NCBI RefSeq assembly: GCF_004362865.1
Contig: NZ_SNYI01000003.1
Coordinates: forward strand, 496,001 to 560,000
Origin: Zeaxanthinibacter enoshimensis
GTDB taxonomy: Bacteria; Bacteroidota; Bacteroidia; Flavobacteriales; Flavobacteriaceae
Reading direction: 5' to 3'
Length of the DNA stretch: 64,000 nucleotides
Shown piece after piece: positions 33,824-42,991 of the stretch. The position numbers and the translations under genes were made by a program. The stretch's first letter is position 1. Each line of letters begins with the position of its first letter. The notes under the pieces were generated by a model. The model saw only the letters and a list, made by a program, of their open reading frames with translations, was not told the DNA's origin and did no database searches.

Positions 33824-35104
33824 ATGAAAAATTTATTACTATCCGCAATGGTATTATTCCTGCTGGCTTCGTGTACCTCGGAGCAGAAGGAGACCATAAC
33901 AAACCCTGCAGACTACGAATCCTTTTTAGGATCTGCGCCTGCTCCTACAACTTCCAAGTATTTTGAACTCTGGAATTCCAAAATAAAACCGGACAGCTTA
34001 CAGCTGATGAGCTTCGGGATCGTTGCCCAACAGTACGATAAGTACTTTAAAGAAACCGGGGATATCACCTATCTCAAGAAAGCCGAACAAGCATTGGAAA
34101 AAGCCGTGGAAATTGCTCATGTGGGCAGATCCGGATATTACCGTGCCCTGGCCAGGAATTACATTTCACAACACCGTTTTAAAGAAGCGCTGCAGCTGGC
34201 CGGGAAAGCAAGGGCAGAAGGCAGTGGGGTAAGGGAATCCCAATCATTACTTTTTGACATCCACATGGAGCTGGGGAACTATGAGCGTGCTGAGGTCTAC
34301 CTGGACAGTATAAAGAATATGTCAGATTACGGGTATCTCATCCGCCTGGCAAAATGGAACGATTATAAAGGCGACCTGGACACCACCATCCGGTTGATGG
34401 AACAGGCTGCTGCCAAAGCAGAAGATGCTAAAAATGTTTCCCTGATGGAATGGTCCTATACCAACCTGGCCGATTATTACGGGCATGCGGGACGAATTTC
34501 AGATTCCTATACTTATTACCTGAAATCCCTGAACCTGAACCCCGGTAGCAGTTATGCCAAGAAGGGAATTGCCTGGATCGTTTTCTCCTATGAAAAGGAT
34601 GCTGAGGAAGCCATGAGGATACTGGACTCGGTGACCAGGACTCACCAGTCCCCGGATTACTTCCTGCTTAAATCTGAAATTGCCAACTACATGGATGACC
34701 GGCAGAAACAATTAAAAAACCTGGAGAAATATATGAGCCTTGTCCGGAATGATGCTTACGGCGAGATGTACAATGCTTATAACATTAAACTGTACCTTGA
34801 CGAAACCGACGAAATTGCCGAGGCTCTGGATATAGCCAGGCGGGAAGTCAACAACCGGCCTACTCCTGAAACCTATGGGTTATTAGCCTATGCCCACCTG
34901 AAAGCCGGTGAAGAAAAGATTGCGAGGCGGATAGTGGAAGACCACGTTAAAGGGAAGACCTTTGAACCGGGTATCTTATTGCAGACCGCAGCGATATATA
35001 AAGCTAACGGACAGGAAGAAGAGGTCAGAACATTGAAAGAGGAGCTTTTAGAGGCAACCTATGAATTAGGCCCTGTAACGGAACAGGAGATCCGGAGGCT
35101 TTAG
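33824..35104 (+). CDS. TPR lipoprotein
   Basis: 426 residues. Lipobox VLFLLASCTS. From about residue 60 a series of TPR-like helix pairs (YLKKAEQALEKAVEIAHVG, YYRALARNYISQHRFKEALQ, AKKGIAWIVFSYEKDAEEAM). It follows the DUF4331 genes after a terminator-like hairpin, so its level may differ from theirs. Probably a scaffold in the periplasm or on the outer membrane; no partner is known. Confidence 0.9.
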   Translation: MKNLLLSAMVLFLLASCTSEQKETITNPADYESFLGSAPAPTTSKYFELWNSKIKPDSLQLMSFGIVAQQYDKYFKETGDITYLKKAEQALEKAVEIAHVGRSGYYRALARNYISQHRFKEALQLAGKARAEGSGVRESQSLLFDIHMELGNYERAEVYLDSIKNMSDYGYLIRLAKWNDYKGDLDTTIRLMEQAAAKAEDAKNVSLMEWSYTNLADYYGHAGRISDSYTYYLKSLNLNPGSSYAKKGIAWIVFSYEKDAEEAMRILDSVTRTHQSPDYFLLKSEIANYMDDRQKQLKNLEKYMSLVRNDAYGEMYNAYNIKLYLDETDEIAEALDIARREVNNRPTPETYGLLAYAHLKAGEEKIARRIVEDHVKGKTFEPGILLQTAAIYKANGQEEEVRTLKEELLEATYELGPVTEQEIRRL

Positions 35105-35164
35105 CATAAAAGGCTTGCCCTCAGGGGGCTGCCTGACAATTGAGGTTTGTTGTTTTTTTGGTTG

Positions 35165-35190
35165 GCGCCGGAACAGGGATGTTCCGGCGC
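35165..35190. repeat. Perfect 11-bp hairpin
   Basis: GCGCCGGAACA-GGGA-TGTTCCGGCGC, 60 nt after the TPR gene. Followed only by TTTC on the plus strand and preceded by a T-run, so a terminator for the TPR operon is likely but not ideal. Confidence 0.55.
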
Positions 35191-35353
35191 TTTCAGTTCA
35201 TCGAGTATTTAACCTTTTTTTAGGCTTTCATAGATGAAATGCCTAATTTTTACGTTTAAATACATAGTGGGACTATGTGATTCTTGCCTTTAAAAGCGGG
35301 TCTATTGTCCTAATGTTCTGATTTATAAAGAAGTAACCCCCAAGTCAACGTGT

Positions 35354-35470
35354 ATGGCGTATTTATTATTTTTTATCTGGACGGCCGCAATGGGTTTTGT
35401 GATCTACAAGATCTGGGCGGCACACAAAGCATTACAAAATTCTCTTAAAAAACATGAGCCTATAGCCTGA
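35354..35470 (+). CDS. Possible 38-residue single-helix membrane protein
   Basis: ATG at 35354, stop at 35468. MAYLLFFIWTAAMGFVIYKI gives one membrane helix, followed by a charged tail (WAAHKALQNSLKKHEPIA). The layout is that of a real small membrane protein, and it occupies the middle of an otherwise empty 437-nt gap. No conservation data, so only moderately sure. Confidence 0.45.
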   Translation: MAYLLFFIWTAAMGFVIYKIWAAHKALQNSLKKHEPIA

Positions 35471-35541
35471 TTTTACTTAACCCCTGATCGATCTTCAACA
35501 ATATAGCCTGCGGCAGCACCTTTCCGCGGGCTAAAAATGTA

Positions 35542-36330
35542 TCAGATATCGATGAAATTATCGAGATCCAGGGTCCAGTCGTAATTTTTATAACTAAGAT
35601 CAACTCCTTTGCTTGTGGGTATGATCCCGTAGTCTACGAGGATCTCTTTGACTCCTTTTTTACAGTTGAAATCCCCCCTGAACCAATTAAAGAGTGAAGT
35701 GACCCTGGCGGTTTTGGTTTCCGGCTGGTATTCCGTAGTTCTCTCCAGGTAGCGTGCTGTACTTTTATCCAGCTGTGCTTCCAGCCTTTCCGGCTCGTAG
35801 ATAGCTACCGGGGGACAATCCCTGGCCCCGCAATTCAGTGCAAAATGGATGCGGAAATCCCGCTCTTCTACCCGCAGCTTTCTTTCAAATTTACCGGGAA
35901 ACCATTTCCGGATATATCCCAACCCGTATTCCCACTGGGACTTCCGGATGATACCGTGCTCAATTTTTGCAAATGAGATCTTTCTCCCCGCGATGGGAAT
36001 CTGATCGGCAGCGAAAAAGCTTCCCCTGTCCTCGTAGCGTTCCGGATTCTCAGAGAGGATCACCTGGATATATCCATTGTAGATATTGATCCAGAAAGCC
36101 AGTTTTTCCGCATCTGTACTTAAACCCTTTTCGAGGGCCTCCAGGCTTGTATTCTCTAACGCTTCCCGGATTTCCCCGGTGTCCTGCCCGGCTTTAATCC
36201 GTTTTAGAAAGGTCTCTGAGAGCTGGTTGAAATCAACCTCTTTCTGTACGGGGGGTAGAGGGGGGGATGGATTCATGAGCATTACGATTACTGTCAGGAA
36301 TACCGAATATTTTACAAGATCAAGGTTCAT
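35542..36330 (-). CDS. DUF547 exported protein
   Basis: 262 residues. N-terminal hydrophobic segment (YSVFLTVIVMLMNPSP). DUF547 core: KLAFWINIYNGYIQVILSEN, IEHGIIRK, HFALNCGARDCPPVAIYEPE with two conserved cysteines, and SLFNWFRGDF. Related to transglutaminase/NlpC-like folds, but the reaction is unknown. DUF547 genes are often next to TIGR04283 glycosyltransferase genes, as here (divergent). Confidence 0.92.
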   Translation of the reverse strand: MNLDLVKYSVFLTVIVMLMNPSPPLPPVQKEVDFNQLSETFLKRIKAGQDTGEIREALENTSLEALEKGLSTDAEKLAFWINIYNGYIQVILSENPERYEDRGSFFAADQIPIAGRKISFAKIEHGIIRKSQWEYGLGYIRKWFPGKFERKLRVEERDFRIHFALNCGARDCPPVAIYEPERLEAQLDKSTARYLERTTEYQPETKTARVTSLFNWFRGDFNCKKGVKEILVDYGIIPTSKGVDLSYKNYDWTLDLDNFIDI

Positions 36331-36486
36331 AGCTATTCACTTTTATGGTATATTAAGGCAGGCTTAAACGGTCATACACATACTTGGTCGTGAAGTAATG
36401 CTTATAGTTACTTTATGTTTTAAAAATACGTGTAAATCTCCGGCCTTCGCTCTGGATAACCAAAATACTCTCTTTCCTGCACCTCG

Positions 36487-37203
36487 ATGATCAGTATAAT
36501 AATTCCCGCTCATAACGAAACTGCGAACCTGGATGAACTTTTGCCATGCCTGGACCGTTTAAATAATTCTACCGGGTTGATGGAGGTCGTTGTAGCCTTA
36601 TCGGCCACATCTGCCGGGTACGAGACAAGGGATCAGCTGGAAAGTAATTTCAGTGTCATCCGCTGTTCTGCCAACGGCAGGGCCCTGCAGATGAATGAAG
36701 GTGCGGAGGTAGCGAAGGGAGAAATCCTCGCTTTCATGCATGCCGATGTGCGTCCCCCGTCAGATTTCCTCGTCAATATCCGGGATGCCATGGATAATGG
36801 ATACGATGCGGGTTTCTTTTCCTACCGATTTGATTCAAATAGCCCACTGCTAAGGGTGAATGCCAGTTTTACAGGGAAAGACGGGTTTTTTACCGGGGGT
36901 GGGGATCAGTGTCTCTTTATCCTGAAAGCTTGTTTCCAGGCGCTTGGCAAATTTGATTCCCGGCAGGTACTGATGGAGGATTTTGAATTTTTTGAACGAA
37001 TGAAGAAGAATCGGGTCTCTTATACCATAATTAAGAATGACCTCCTGGTGTCTGCGCGTAAATACGAGCTGAACTCATACCTGAGGATCAACCTGACCAA
37101 TCTTCTACTGGTCGTCATGTTCCGTATGGGAGCCCCCGCCAGGAGGTTGAAAGGGATACATGATTTTATGCTCAAAACGGAATACCAGAAACCATTAGGC
37201 TGA
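36487..37203 (+). CDS. TIGR04283-family GT2 glycosyltransferase
   Basis: 238 residues, GT-A fold: SIIIPAHNETANLDELLPCL, VVALSATSAGYET, CSANGRALQMNEGAEVAKGE and FMHADVRPP. The GRALQMNEGA and HAD motifs are those of the TIGR04283 group, which databases connect with arsenosugar biosynthesis. No ArsM or the usual radical-SAM partner is in the window, so the acceptor is open. Confidence 0.9.
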   Translation: MISIIIPAHNETANLDELLPCLDRLNNSTGLMEVVVALSATSAGYETRDQLESNFSVIRCSANGRALQMNEGAEVAKGEILAFMHADVRPPSDFLVNIRDAMDNGYDAGFFSYRFDSNSPLLRVNASFTGKDGFFTGGGDQCLFILKACFQALGKFDSRQVLMEDFEFFERMKKNRVSYTIIKNDLLVSARKYELNSYLRINLTNLLLVVMFRMGAPARRLKGIHDFMLKTEYQKPLG

Positions 37204-37278
37204 TCAGGAAAAATGACCCTTGGGCGTCCCATGCAAAATTAAAGGAACGCCTCAAAGCCCGAGTAAGTCGGTAAAAGA

Positions 37279-38082
37279 TCAGGATGTGGCTACTGCTCCC
37301 AGGGTATACAATTGTTCCAGGGTTGGGGATTCACTTCCTCCCGCGGGTTCCAGTGTAATACCGAAGGCTTCTGTCTCGTTGGCGTTTGGCAGCACAAAAA
37401 CCTTGTTGTCATCTGTGGCAAACGACTCCAGCAAACCAATGCTGGTCGGCGTAAGAGGCGACAGCTTTAAGGACCACACCTGGTAAACCATCCCCGGAGG
37501 GGGTTCAGGTAATCCCTGTGCATCTATATAGACCTCCTGTGTATCTTTTTTCCAGTAAGCCCGGGCATATGCGTCAGGTGCAACTTGCTGCCCGCTCAGG
37601 GGCACGATAGTGACATCCTTATCCCGTAACTGGTTAAACAGTTCTCGGGTTTGAACGAGGGAGTTACGGGCCGCCTCGATCTGGCTTTCCAGTTGCTGGA
37701 CTTCATTCACCCTGGTCTGCATATCTGTGCGGAGCTCCTGGTTTTGATTATATACCCACCAAAGGCCTGCAAGCAGTACAAGAGCTGCGGCCCACCCGGT
37801 ATAGGCAAACCAATTGGTGCGCGGTTTCTCCATTTTAATTACCGGCTTGTTTTCCCGTTCATCCATGGTTGCCCATAGTTGTTCTATTCTACTTTTTTCG
37901 GTAATGCCGGGAGAAGCTGCTTTGCTCAGTGCCAGTACACCGGCTTCTATTGCCCTGATTTCTTTTTCAATTTCAGGGTGAGATTTGGCGTATTCGGACA
38001 CCTCCCTGTTCTCAGCCTCTGTAAGAAGGCCGGCAACATAGAGCTCCAGTATTCCGGACGAAATGTATTTTTCTATATCCAT
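37279..38082 (-). CDS. Anti-sigma factor (RskA-type)
   Basis: 267 residues. Cytoplasmic sigma-binding region 1-90 (SGILELYVAGLLTEAENREV), one membrane helix about 92-112 (TGWAAALVLLAGLWWVY), a coiled coil, and an RskA C-terminal domain from about 155 (RAYWKKDTQEVYIDAQGLPE, YQVWSLKLSPLTPTSIG). It holds the ECF factor whose gene it overlaps by 10 nt. The zinc-binding HxxxCxxC motif is absent, as in many RskA proteins. Confidence 0.93.
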   Translation of the reverse strand: MDIEKYISSGILELYVAGLLTEAENREVSEYAKSHPEIEKEIRAIEAGVLALSKAASPGITEKSRIEQLWATMDERENKPVIKMEKPRTNWFAYTGWAAALVLLAGLWWVYNQNQELRTDMQTRVNEVQQLESQIEAARNSLVQTRELFNQLRDKDVTIVPLSGQQVAPDAYARAYWKKDTQEVYIDAQGLPEPPPGMVYQVWSLKLSPLTPTSIGLLESFATDDNKVFVLPNANETEAFGITLEPAGGSESPTLEQLYTLGAVATS

Positions 38083-38621
38083 TCCAAATCAATATTATCT
38101 CTCAGTTTAGAGATGCAGTTCCTGTTCCTTGTTTTAACAGTCCCTAAGGGTATTTTCAGTTCTTCAGAGGCATCTTTCTGGGTGAAACCTTTAAAATATA
38201 ACAACTCCAGGAGTTCGATACATTTTTCTTTAAGTCCGTTGACAAGTTTCTTCAAACCTTTTGTGTCCGGGGTTTCAGTATCCTCGGAATCTGCCCTTTC
38301 CAAAATACCTACGAAGTAATCGGCGGAAAGGTTCTTTTTTAAGTTCTTATAGTTCCTGGAACGCAGTTCATCGATCGCAGTATTGCGAGCTATATTAAGG
38401 ATCCAGGTAAAGAACCTGCCCTTAGAAGAGTTGTAACTCGCAGCATTGTTCCAGATCTTTATGAAGACATCCTGTGCCAGTTCCTCTGCGAGTTCCCTGT
38501 CACGGACGATGGTGTGGATCACACCGTGTATATTGACGTGGTACATTTCGTACAGCTTCTCAAAAGCCCTGCGATCCTTTTCCTGGAATCGCTGTACCAG
38601 CAGATCTAATTCCATTAGCAA
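38073..38621 (-). CDS. ECF RNA polymerase sigma factor
   Basis: 182 residues. Sigma region 2 (FEKLYEMYHVNIHGVIHTIV, AQDVFIKIWNNA, RFFTWILNIARNTAIDELRS) and region 4 (LKEKCIELLELLYFKGFTQK, IPLGTVKTRNRNCISKLRD). An ATG two codons inside is also possible. Cotranscribed with the RskA-type anti-sigma gene. Targets unknown; the nearby DUF4331/TPR and SOD genes are candidates. Confidence 0.95.
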   Translation of the reverse strand: MLMELDLLVQRFQEKDRRAFEKLYEMYHVNIHGVIHTIVRDRELAEELAQDVFIKIWNNAASYNSSKGRFFTWILNIARNTAIDELRSRNYKNLKKNLSADYFVGILERADSEDTETPDTKGLKKLVNGLKEKCIELLELLYFKGFTQKDASEELKIPLGTVKTRNRNCISKLRDNIDLEWI

Positions 38622-38633
38622 ATTTTCATTAAA

Positions 38634-38665
38634 TATATAAAAAAAGCTGCCTGTATGGCAGCTTT
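38634..38665 (-). terminator. Terminator of the SOD gene
   Basis: Stem AAAGCTGCC / GGCAGCTTT; on the minus strand the T-run TTTTTTTATAT follows. It separates the SOD gene from the sigma factor gene downstream on the same strand. Confidence 0.8.
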
Positions 38666-38687
38666 AATACTATTGTGATCTGTGTTT

Positions 38688-39269
38688 TTACTGGATGATC
38701 CCGGTACAACTTACCCGGGCACCGGCAGCACCACTTGGCTGAGAAGTAAAGTCATCAGCTCCCTGGTGTACGATAACGGCTTTGCCCATCAGGTTCTTGG
38801 TTTCATCCTCGCAACCCAGGCACCACATATCTGTAGAGAACTCTACCGTGGCATTACCTTCAGCATCGGCGGTGAAATTACCTATATCACCACGGTGAAA
38901 CCCTTCTTCAGCTCCCCATTTACCATGTGGTTCTGCGGTCGGGTTCCAATGTCCCCCGGCAGATGTACCGTCTGCTGCAGAACAATCTGCATTTTCATGG
39001 ATGTGAATAGCATGTTCCCCCTCCGACAGCCCGCTCAGGTTTGCGGTCATCATAACCTTCCCGTCTTCTTCCCGGAAAGTGACATCTCCTTTTACATCAC
39101 TGTCACTTTTTGCCTCCATGGTAAACTTCACCACTTTAACTTCTTTGATTACTTTTTCTTTTTTCATTTCCATATCATCCGCAGACGCATCATTCTCTTT
39201 TTTAGCGTCTTTACATTGATAGGTCAAAAACAGGAATAATCCTGCTATCAGTACTCTTAGTGTCTTCAT
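38688..39269 (-). CDS. sodC: Copper/zinc superoxide dismutase lipoprotein
   Basis: 193 residues. Lipobox LFLFLTYQCKD. Cu ligands in HAIHIHENADCS, Zn/Cu region GGHWNPT and GFHRGDIGNF, and His in AVIVHQGADD; the structural disulfide cysteines are in ADCS and VSCTG. A pair WCLGC before the last His is extra relative to classic SodC. ATG 39269 is chosen over 39323 because the lipoprotein signal starts there and a promoter lies between the two (39293-39324). Removes superoxide outside the cytoplasm. Confidence 0.93.
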   Translation of the reverse strand: MKTLRVLIAGLFLFLTYQCKDAKKENDASADDMEMKKEKVIKEVKVVKFTMEAKSDSDVKGDVTFREEDGKVMMTANLSGLSEGEHAIHIHENADCSAADGTSAGGHWNPTAEPHGKWGAEEGFHRGDIGNFTADAEGNATVEFSTDMWCLGCEDETKNLMGKAVIVHQGADDFTSQPSGAAGARVSCTGIIQ

Positions 39270-39292
39270 TTTTTCAGGTTTTGTTAGAAATT

Positions 39293-39324
39293 TAAAGTTA
39301 AACAATTTAAGAAGCGTTGTCAAA
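39293..39324 (-). promoter_or_regulatory. Promoter of the SOD gene
   Basis: On the minus strand: TTTG (39324-39321), 20 nt, TAACTTTA (39300-39293; one mismatch to TAnnTTTG). The start of transcription would be about 17 nt before ATG 39269, which settles the start codon. Confidence 0.6.
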
Positions 39325-39557
39325 CAAACCGCTAATTGTTTTATGGCATTCCGGGTGATCTGCCTGTATGGGAATTCAAGCCCAAAACCCGGTTGATTAT
39401 TTAGTACAAAGCACTACGAGTTTGAAATTGGCGAGCGATAATGATTCTTGGTAATAAAGGTGTTTTCAAAAAAAAGCATGTTAAATTGAAAAAATCGGTG
39501 CCTTCCCTAGGCACGTATTCTTGTATCTTTAAGGCTTCTTCAAAAACAGTAAATACA

Positions 39558-42500
39558 ATGAAATTTAAGTCGTTCCTTATAGGCCTGGCGGGGCTTTTGA
39601 TATTGAATTCCTGTGATCGTCAACGCCCGGGTAACCCGAAGGTCCTGGTATTTTCAAAAACCATGGGTTTTAAACATTCCTCTATTCCCCAAGGAATTTC
39701 GGCTATATATAAATTAGGAAAGGAGAATACTTTCGCGGTGGATACCACCACCAATGCCGCGGTCTTTGAATCAGATTCTTTAAACCAATATGCGGCCGTG
39801 GTGTTCCTGAGTACCACCGGGAATGTTCTCGATTACCGGCAGGAAGCCGGCTTTGAGCGGTACATACAGTCAGGTGGGGGTTTTGTCGGGGTACACGCTG
39901 CTGCCGATACCGAATACGACTGGAACTGGTATGGCCGCCTGGTGGGCGGATATTTTGAAAGTCATCCCAGCGGAACGCCAACGGCCGATTTTATCATTAA
40001 GAACCGCGATTTTGCAGCCACCGACTTTTTCAAAGACAGTACCTGGACCAGGACCGACGAACTTTATAATTTCAAGAAACTCAACCCGGATGTAAACATC
40101 CTGATGACTGTGGATGAAAGTACTTATAAAGGAGGCACCAACGGGGATTTTCATCCCATGAGCTGGTACCATGAATATGATGGCGGGAGATCTTTTTACA
40201 CAGCCCTGGGGCATACAGAAGAAAGTTTTGAAGATCCGTTATTCCTGAAGCATCTTCTCGGGGGTATACAGTATGCCATAGGGGAGAACCTGGAGCCAGA
40301 CATGGAGCATGTTACAAGTTCTTTTCCCCCCAAGGAAGAGCGTTTTACAAAAGTGCCCCTTGTTAACGGGGAATTTTTTGAGCCTACGGAGATGGCCGTA
40401 CTCCCGGATGGGGATGTACTGGTAGCCCAGCGCAGGGGAGAGGTTATGCATTATGATCGCGCCAGTGGGAAGCTCTCCCAGGTAGCATTGCTGGATGTAT
40501 ACCACAAGACCCTGGAAACCCCGGGAGTTAATGCAGAAGAAGGACTGATGGGGCTGCAAAAAGACCCACAGTTTGAAAAGAATCACTGGGTTTACCTTTA
40601 CTATGCTCCCACCGGGGATAAGTGGGTTAACCGGCTGTCTCGCTTTAAGTTCGAGAACGGGGAATTCAGGCTGGATACAGAACAAGTGATCCTTGAAGTG
40701 GAAAGTCAGAGAGAGATCTGCTGCCATACGGGTGGTTCAATCGCCTTTGGTCCTGATGGATTGCTATACCTATCCACCGGGGACAATTCCACCCCTTTCA
40801 ATGAAAAAGGCGCTGCCTATGTCAATAATGGTTATGCCCCACTGAATGATGAACCGGGGCATGAACAATACGATGCCCGCAGGAGTTCAGGGAATACCAA
40901 CGACCTCCGGGGCAAGATCTTACGCATCAGGGTGGAGGAAGACGGAAGCTATACCATTCCCGAGGGTAACCTCTTCCCGGAAGGGACAGAAAAGACCCGG
41001 CCGGAAATTTACACCATGGGGCACCGGAACCCTTACCGCATCTCTGTGGATCCTAAGAATGGCTACCTGTACTGGGGCGATGTTGGGCCGGATGCCCGGG
41101 TTGACAGCCTGGTGACCAGGGGGCCTATGGGCTATGATGAAATGAACCAGGCAAGGAAGGCAGGGAACTTCGGTTGGCCATTTTTTATTGCCGATAATCA
41201 GCCCTACGTGGAATACAATTACGCCACCGGGGAAAGCGGAAAATCCTTTGATCCAGCCAGGCCTGTGAACACTTCCAGGAACAATACCGGACTGGAAGTT
41301 CTCCCGCCAGCGCAGCCTGCCTATGTCTATTACCCGTACGGGGAATTTGGAACCTTCCCGGAAGTGGGCTCCGGCGGGCGAAATGCGATGGCCGGTCCTG
41401 TGTATTACAGCGATCTGTACCAGGGAGAAAATGCCCTACCTGAATACTACGACGGGAAGGTGATCATTTATGAATGGATGAGGGGCTGGATGAAGGCTGT
41501 CTCCTTGTTTAAGGACGACACCTTTAATAAAATGGAGCCTTTTGCACCGAACATACAATTGAATAACCTTATCGATATGGAGGTCGGGCCGGACGGGACT
41601 ATTTATCTTCTTGAATACGGTACCGGTTGGTTCACAAGAAACGATAATTCAGCGCTCAGTTATATCGCGTATAATGCGGGCAACCTTGCCCCGGAGATCA
41701 GCAGCCTGGAGGTAGATAAAATATCCGGTCAATTACCCCTGCAGGTCAGGGCAGAGGTTACTGCCAGCGATGGGGAAGGGCAGGAACTCAGCTACCTGTG
41801 GGACCTTGGGAACGGTGAGCAACAGCAAACCGCTTCACCTTTCCTGGAATATACATACGAGACTGCAGGTACCTATAAAATCAGTGTACAGGTTTCTGAC
41901 GGGAATGGAGGAGAAACGGCAAGTGAAAGTATTAAAGTGGTGGCCGGTAATACCATGCCCGAAGTTAATATTACCTTCAAAGGTGGTATGCCGGCATTTT
42001 ACCTGCCGGGACGAGCCCTGGAATACGAGGTCCATGTGACCGACCCGGATAAGGATCAGCCGGTGAACCCGGGAGACATCTATGTTTCCGTAGATTATAT
42101 GCAGGGGATGGACCAGGTAAACAAGTCGCTCGGTCACCAGCAGGTCTCAGCCGCGATCACCGGGAAAGCTTTGACGCAAGGTATGGATTGCAGGGCATGT
42201 CATAAGGAGCAGGAGAAGTCTATCGGACCTTCATACAGCGAGATCGCTGCGAAGTATAAAGGGGATTCCAATGCTATGGTCTACCTGCAGAAAAAAGTAG
42301 TTGAAGGAGGTTCCGGGGTATGGGGCGAAGTGATGATGCCTGCACACCCTAAACTCACTTCGGAGGAGACCCGGCAGATCGCATCTTATATCATGTCGCT
42401 TTCAGGCGAAGAAAGGAAAAGATCCTTGCCGGCAAAAGGTACTATTATCCCGGAGCGCAAAGAACCCGGACACCATATGGTGATCACGGCCAGTTACACG

Positions 42501-42944
42501 GATCCGGGCAACGGGAATGCCTTACCTCTTACGGGAGTTAGTTCCGTAGCGATCCCGGACAACAGCATGAACATGCAGGAAAATATGGCAGGGGAAGGCC
42601 TGACATTTGTAAAATATGGCGGTGCCGATCTTCTGCTGATCGAGGGTAAAGAAGGATGGTTCCAGCTCAAGGATGCAGATCTTATCGGTGTCAAGGCCGT
42701 GATCCTTGCCCTGGGATGGCAGGAAGCACCTGTAAGAGCAATGGAACTAAAGCTAAGAAAGGGATCCCCGGATGGAGAGGTGCTGGCTGCAGGTACACTG
42801 CAGATGCCGCAGGCAGGGGAAGGAACTGCTGTGCCCCTGGTACTGTCCAGACCTGCAGACGGAAAACAATCCCTCTTTGTCACCTTCAGCATGGATGAAG
42901 CCCCGGAAAGTCCGTTGGTCTTCGCCAGGATCATCTTCCAGTAA
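39558..42944 (+). CDS. ThuA / PQQ-type sugar dehydrogenase / PKD / cytochrome c multidomain lipoprotein
   Basis: 1128 residues from ATG 39558 (the lipobox LLILNSC fixes this; the open frame begins at 39441). Domains: ThuA-like about 25-235 (VLVFSKTMGFKHSSIPQG, GGFVGVHAAADTEYDW), a glucose/sorbosone dehydrogenase beta-propeller about 255-700 (TEMAVLPDGDVLVAQRRGEV, HTGGSIAFGPDGLLYLSTGD, GHRNPYRISVDP), PKD about 705-790, class I cytochrome c about 865-950 with heme site CRACH, and a C-terminal beta-sandwich resembling CBM6. A single chain that could bind sugar, oxidise it and take up the electrons in heme. The substrate is unknown. Confidence 0.93.
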   Translation: MKFKSFLIGLAGLLILNSCDRQRPGNPKVLVFSKTMGFKHSSIPQGISAIYKLGKENTFAVDTTTNAAVFESDSLNQYAAVVFLSTTGNVLDYRQEAGFERYIQSGGGFVGVHAAADTEYDWNWYGRLVGGYFESHPSGTPTADFIIKNRDFAATDFFKDSTWTRTDELYNFKKLNPDVNILMTVDESTYKGGTNGDFHPMSWYHEYDGGRSFYTALGHTEESFEDPLFLKHLLGGIQYAIGENLEPDMEHVTSSFPPKEERFTKVPLVNGEFFEPTEMAVLPDGDVLVAQRRGEVMHYDRASGKLSQVALLDVYHKTLETPGVNAEEGLMGLQKDPQFEKNHWVYLYYAPTGDKWVNRLSRFKFENGEFRLDTEQVILEVESQREICCHTGGSIAFGPDGLLYLSTGDNSTPFNEKGAAYVNNGYAPLNDEPGHEQYDARRSSGNTNDLRGKILRIRVEEDGSYTIPEGNLFPEGTEKTRPEIYTMGHRNPYRISVDPKNGYLYWGDVGPDARVDSLVTRGPMGYDEMNQARKAGNFGWPFFIADNQPYVEYNYATGESGKSFDPARPVNTSRNNTGLEVLPPAQPAYVYYPYGEFGTFPEVGSGGRNAMAGPVYYSDLYQGENALPEYYDGKVIIYEWMRGWMKAVSLFKDDTFNKMEPFAPNIQLNNLIDMEVGPDGTIYLLEYGTGWFTRNDNSALSYIAYNAGNLAPEISSLEVDKISGQLPLQVRAEVTASDGEGQELSYLWDLGNGEQQQTASPFLEYTYETAGTYKISVQVSDGNGGETASESIKVVAGNTMPEVNITFKGGMPAFYLPGRALEYEVHVTDPDKDQPVNPGDIYVSVDYMQGMDQVNKSLGHQQVSAAITGKALTQGMDCRACHKEQEKSIGPSYSEIAAKYKGDSNAMVYLQKKVVEGGSGVWGEVMMPAHPKLTSEETRQIASYIMSLSGEERKRSLPAKGTIIPERKEPGHHMVITASYTDPGNGNALPLTGVSSVAIPDNSMNMQENMAGEGLTFVKYGGADLLLIEGKEGWFQLKDADLIGVKAVILALGWQEAPVRAMELKLRKGSPDGEVLAAGTLQMPQAGEGTAVPLVLSRPADGKQSLFVTFSMDEAPESPLVFARIIFQ

Positions 42945-42948
42945 ATAG

Positions 42949-42979
42949 AAAAGGGTAGCACATGGCTACCCTTTTTTTT
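42949..42979. terminator. Bidirectional terminator
   Basis: AGGGTAGC / GCTACCCT stem with A-run before and TTTTTTTT after, between two convergent genes. Confidence 0.85.
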
Positions 42980-42991
42980 AGGCCGGTCGTA

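Noticed and set aside
38682-39239. A 185-codon plus-strand open frame over the SOD gene
   Set aside because: Antisense to a gene with all SodC metal ligands; its translation is rich in Cys/Phe/Thr without a domain.
39498-39514. Small hairpin GTGCC/GGCAC before the ThuA gene
   Set aside because: Five-base stem, easily random.
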